DNA of 64,000 nt from Gluconacetobacter azotocaptans. Lineage in GTDB: Bacteria; Pseudomonadota; Alphaproteobacteria; Acetobacterales; Acetobacteraceae. Below the pieces are notes generated by a model. That model saw nothing but the letters and a program-made list of their open reading frames with translations, searched no databases and had not been told where the DNA came from. Below, in pieces: positions 62,150 to 64,000 of this stretch. A program made the position numbers and the translations under genes. Location of the stretch: positions 1 to 64,000 of the forward strand of contig NZ_JABEQF010000019.1 in the NCBI RefSeq assembly GCF_014174355.1, read 5' to 3'. Each line of letters begins with the position of its first letter. Position 1 is the stretch's first letter.

Positions 62150-63143
62150 GCATCGGGTCGCGGTTCTCGGGGCCGGCCGCATGGGGCGGGGCATCGCGCT
62201 CTCCCTCTCGTACGCGGGACATCCGGTGGTGGTGGTCGATCTCATGCCGCGCGAGGCCGCGGCCTCGCGCGGGCTGGAGGCCGAGATGCGGGCGGAGATT
62301 GAACGGGATCTCGCCTTTCTTTCGGACGTCGGCGTACTCGAGGATGGCGGGGGCGAGGTGGTACAGGCCTCGATTCGTTTCGCCGACGCGGCTAGGGCCG
62401 CCGACGCGGTGGCTGACGCGACGATCGTGTTCGAGTGTGTGCCGGAGACGATCGAGGCCAAGCGGCCCTGTTACGAATGGGTAAGCCGCCATGCGCCGGC
62501 GGATTGCATCGTCGCTTCGACCACCTCGACCATCGATGCGCAGACGCTGGCGGCGCTGGTCACGAGGCCGGAGCGGTTCCTCAATGCGCATTGGCTCAAT
62601 CCCGCGCATCTGATCCCGCTGGTCGAACTCAGCCCTTCGGTTGCGACATCGTCCGATACGATTCATCGGATGAAGCAGTTCTTGTCCGCTTGCGGCAAGG
62701 TGCCGATCGTGTGTGCCTCCTCGCCTGGCTATATCGTGCCGCGTATCCAGGCGCTCGCGATGAACGAGGCGGCGCGGCTGGTCGAGGAAGGCGTCGCGAG
62801 CGCGGAAGATGTCGACATGGCCGTCCGTGTCGGCTTCGGTCTGCGCTTCGCGGTGCTCGGTCTCCTCGAGTTCATCGATTGGGGAGGTTGCGACATCCTG
62901 CATCATGCCAGTTTCTTTCTGTCCGCCAAGGTGGATGCAGCTCGCTTCGCCGCGCCGAAGCTGATTTCCGATCACATGGAACAGGGCCGACGCGGCCTGC
63001 GCGACGGCGCGGGATTCTATGAGTACGAAGGTGTCGATCTCGGCGAATATCGTCGGAAGCGGATGCATGACTTCATTCACCTGCTGCAGGCGCGGCAATT
63101 GATGCCGGTGCGAGGTGGCAATACCCGCCCGGACCATCAATGA
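62139..63143 (+). CDS. 3-hydroxyacyl-CoA dehydrogenase-like, NAD-binding protein
   Basis: 334 residues: VAVLGAGRMGRGIALSLSYA, FECVPETIEAKRPCYEWVSR, catalytic-type His and Glu in NAHWLNPAHLIPLVELSP, GYIVPRIQALAMNEAARLVE and a C-terminal dimerisation domain. The length (about 330) and single module match stand-alone beta-hydroxyacid or L-carnitine/L-gulonate-type dehydrogenases rather than fatty-acid multienzymes. It is coupled to the opine-dehydrogenase-like gene. Confidence 0.83.
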   Translation: MASEHRVAVLGAGRMGRGIALSLSYAGHPVVVVDLMPREAAASRGLEAEMRAEIERDLAFLSDVGVLEDGGGEVVQASIRFADAARAADAVADATIVFECVPETIEAKRPCYEWVSRHAPADCIVASTTSTIDAQTLAALVTRPERFLNAHWLNPAHLIPLVELSPSVATSSDTIHRMKQFLSACGKVPIVCASSPGYIVPRIQALAMNEAARLVEEGVASAEDVDMAVRVGFGLRFAVLGLLEFIDWGGCDILHHASFFLSAKVDAARFAAPKLISDHMEQGRRGLRDGAGFYEYEGVDLGEYRRKRMHDFIHLLQARQLMPVRGGNTRPDHQ

Positions 63144-63311
63144 GACAGCTTCGACAATGTCCATGCCTGGGACGTGACAGCCCATGATTTTATGGCGCGA
63201 CGGCGCCGGCACTCTTCGCAGTGCCTGCCGAACCGTAGACGGAGAGAACATCGCGTCCGACAGAACCGCGCCGCGGACGCTTTGCCCTATATGTCGGGAA
63301 AGAGGCGCAGC

Positions 63312-64000
63312 ATGCAGTTCCGCTCATTTCTGTCGTGCCGACATGCACGAGCCGGGTCCGGCGCCCATCGATCCGATGCCGACGTCTCGAAGAGTTCCGC
63401 TTCCGGAGGCGCGGCACGGTTACGTGTCGTCCCTGTCTTTCTCGGGCTGGTCGCCGCTGTTCTGCCGGGAGCCCATGCCGCCATCGGCGCGAGCAGGCCC
63501 GATCCGGCGCGCACCCTCAGCATCGTGCTGACGGGCCAGTCGCTGATCCGCTCGGATATCCGCGTGACGTCGCCTTCCACAGGTCCGGCGATAGAACCGA
63601 TGCTGAAGGCTGACGCGGTCTTTACGAACTTCGAGACCACGGTGGGCGAGGGCGGCGAAACGGGCAAAGGGTTCAACGCGCCCTCATTTTCGGCTCCTCC
63701 CCAGGCAGTCGACGCCCTCCGGTCGCTGGGGTTCAATCTCATATCTCTGGCAAACAATCATTCGTGGGATCTGCGGACGCGCGGAATCGAGAACACGCTT
63801 CGGAAGATGACGTCGGCCGAAATAGTCCATGCGGGAGTCGGCGAAAATCTGCACGATGCGGAAGCACCAGCCTATCTGACGACGCCGCATGGCACCGTTG
63901 GACTCGTCGCGATGGCGTCGGGCTTGATTGCTCCGGGCGCGGCGGCCGCACCAGGCCGCGCCGGGGTCAACGAACTGCGCGTGGAAGGCAACGGCAATCC
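63312..64000 (+). CDS. CapA-family (PGA_cap) protein, N-terminal part
   Basis: The frame from ATG 63312 runs off the window end (229 complete codons). After a hydrophobic segment (VVPVFLGLVAAVLPGAHAAI, likely signal or anchor) come LSIVLTGQSLIRSDIR, DAVFTNFETTVGEGG and LISLANNHSWDL, the metal-site motifs of the CapA/poly-gamma-glutamate synthesis superfamily, which adopts a calcineurin-like phosphatase fold. Members in soil bacteria occur near degradation genes without a capsule role. The 168 bases before it show no gene. Confidence 0.8.
   Translation, partial: MQFRSFLSCRHARAGSGAHRSDADVSKSSASGGAARLRVVPVFLGLVAAVLPGAHAAIGASRPDPARTLSIVLTGQSLIRSDIRVTSPSTGPAIEPMLKADAVFTNFETTVGEGGETGKGFNAPSFSAPPQAVDALRSLGFNLISLANNHSWDLRTRGIENTLRKMTSAEIVHAGVGENLHDAEAPAYLTTPHGTVGLVAMASGLIAPGAAAAPGRAGVNELRVEGNGN

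Noticed and set aside
61061-62461. A 466-codon open frame on the minus strand
   Set aside because: It is antisense to the two dehydrogenase genes, which show cofactor and catalytic motifs; no family resemblance on this strand.

Overview
This GC-rich window reads as an alphaproteobacterial accessory region. An acetic acid bacterium (Acetobacteraceae) is my best guess, from the PQQ-dependent quinohaemoprotein alcohol dehydrogenase, the many TonB/RND/AraC/LysR genes and the overall style of the proteins, but no rRNA or housekeeping marker is present to prove it. Insertion-sequence scars, a conjugation cluster, a defence island and two catabolic blocks sit side by side, so this may be a plasmid or a chromosomal integrative region.

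Layout. 1-4.3 kb: the end of an IS630-type element that cuts a GlxA-type regulator, a frameshifted DJ-1/PfpI gene, a small AT-rich gamma-glutamylcyclotransferase, and a divergent aldo/keto reductase and AraC regulator. 4.5-13.8 kb: a tightly overlapping conjugative type IV secretion operon, trbBCDEJLFGI plus a DUF2274 gene; no coupling protein, relaxase or trbK is seen. 13.8-22.5 kb: a minus-strand tripartite RND efflux system with a LysR gene at its end, an ArsR-type regulator, a FrnE/DsbA-like oxidoreductase and a carboxylesterase; three of these promoters share an inverted repeat RTACG-N8-CGTAY. 22.6-31.2 kb: a defence island with an NdpA-like/membrane-protein gene pair of unknown function, a helix-hairpin-helix plus PD-(D/E)XK nuclease, and a two-gene Hachiman system (hamA, hamB). 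Two diverged direct repeats, each ending in a tRNA-3'-end-like core, bound the nuclease plus Hachiman segment. 31.2-39.2 kb: small regulator-linked metabolic cassettes. 39.2-40.5 kb: an IS481-family element joined to an IS5-family remnant and truncating an alcohol-dehydrogenase-like gene.

40.6-59.4 kb is the most coherent unit. It resembles an indole-3-acetic acid (iac) catabolic cluster: a MarR regulator, a two-component flavin monooxygenase, a Rieske dioxygenase (alpha, beta, reductase), a short-chain dehydrogenase, an amidase and NTF2-like proteins, with a TonB receptor and an MHS transporter for uptake. An alpha-hydroxyacid oxidase, an aldehyde dehydrogenase and a PQQ alcohol dehydrogenase lie under the same apparent operator and could feed the pathway from indole alcohols or indole-lactate (inference). 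Four promoters carry a shared AGTGGA-N4-TCCACT-like inverted repeat, which suggests one regulon. 59.7-63.1 kb is a transporter/opine-dehydrogenase-like/hydroxyacyl-CoA-dehydrogenase-like operon, and the window ends inside a CapA-like gene.

All product names come from reading motifs and protein resemblance by eye. No database search was run.
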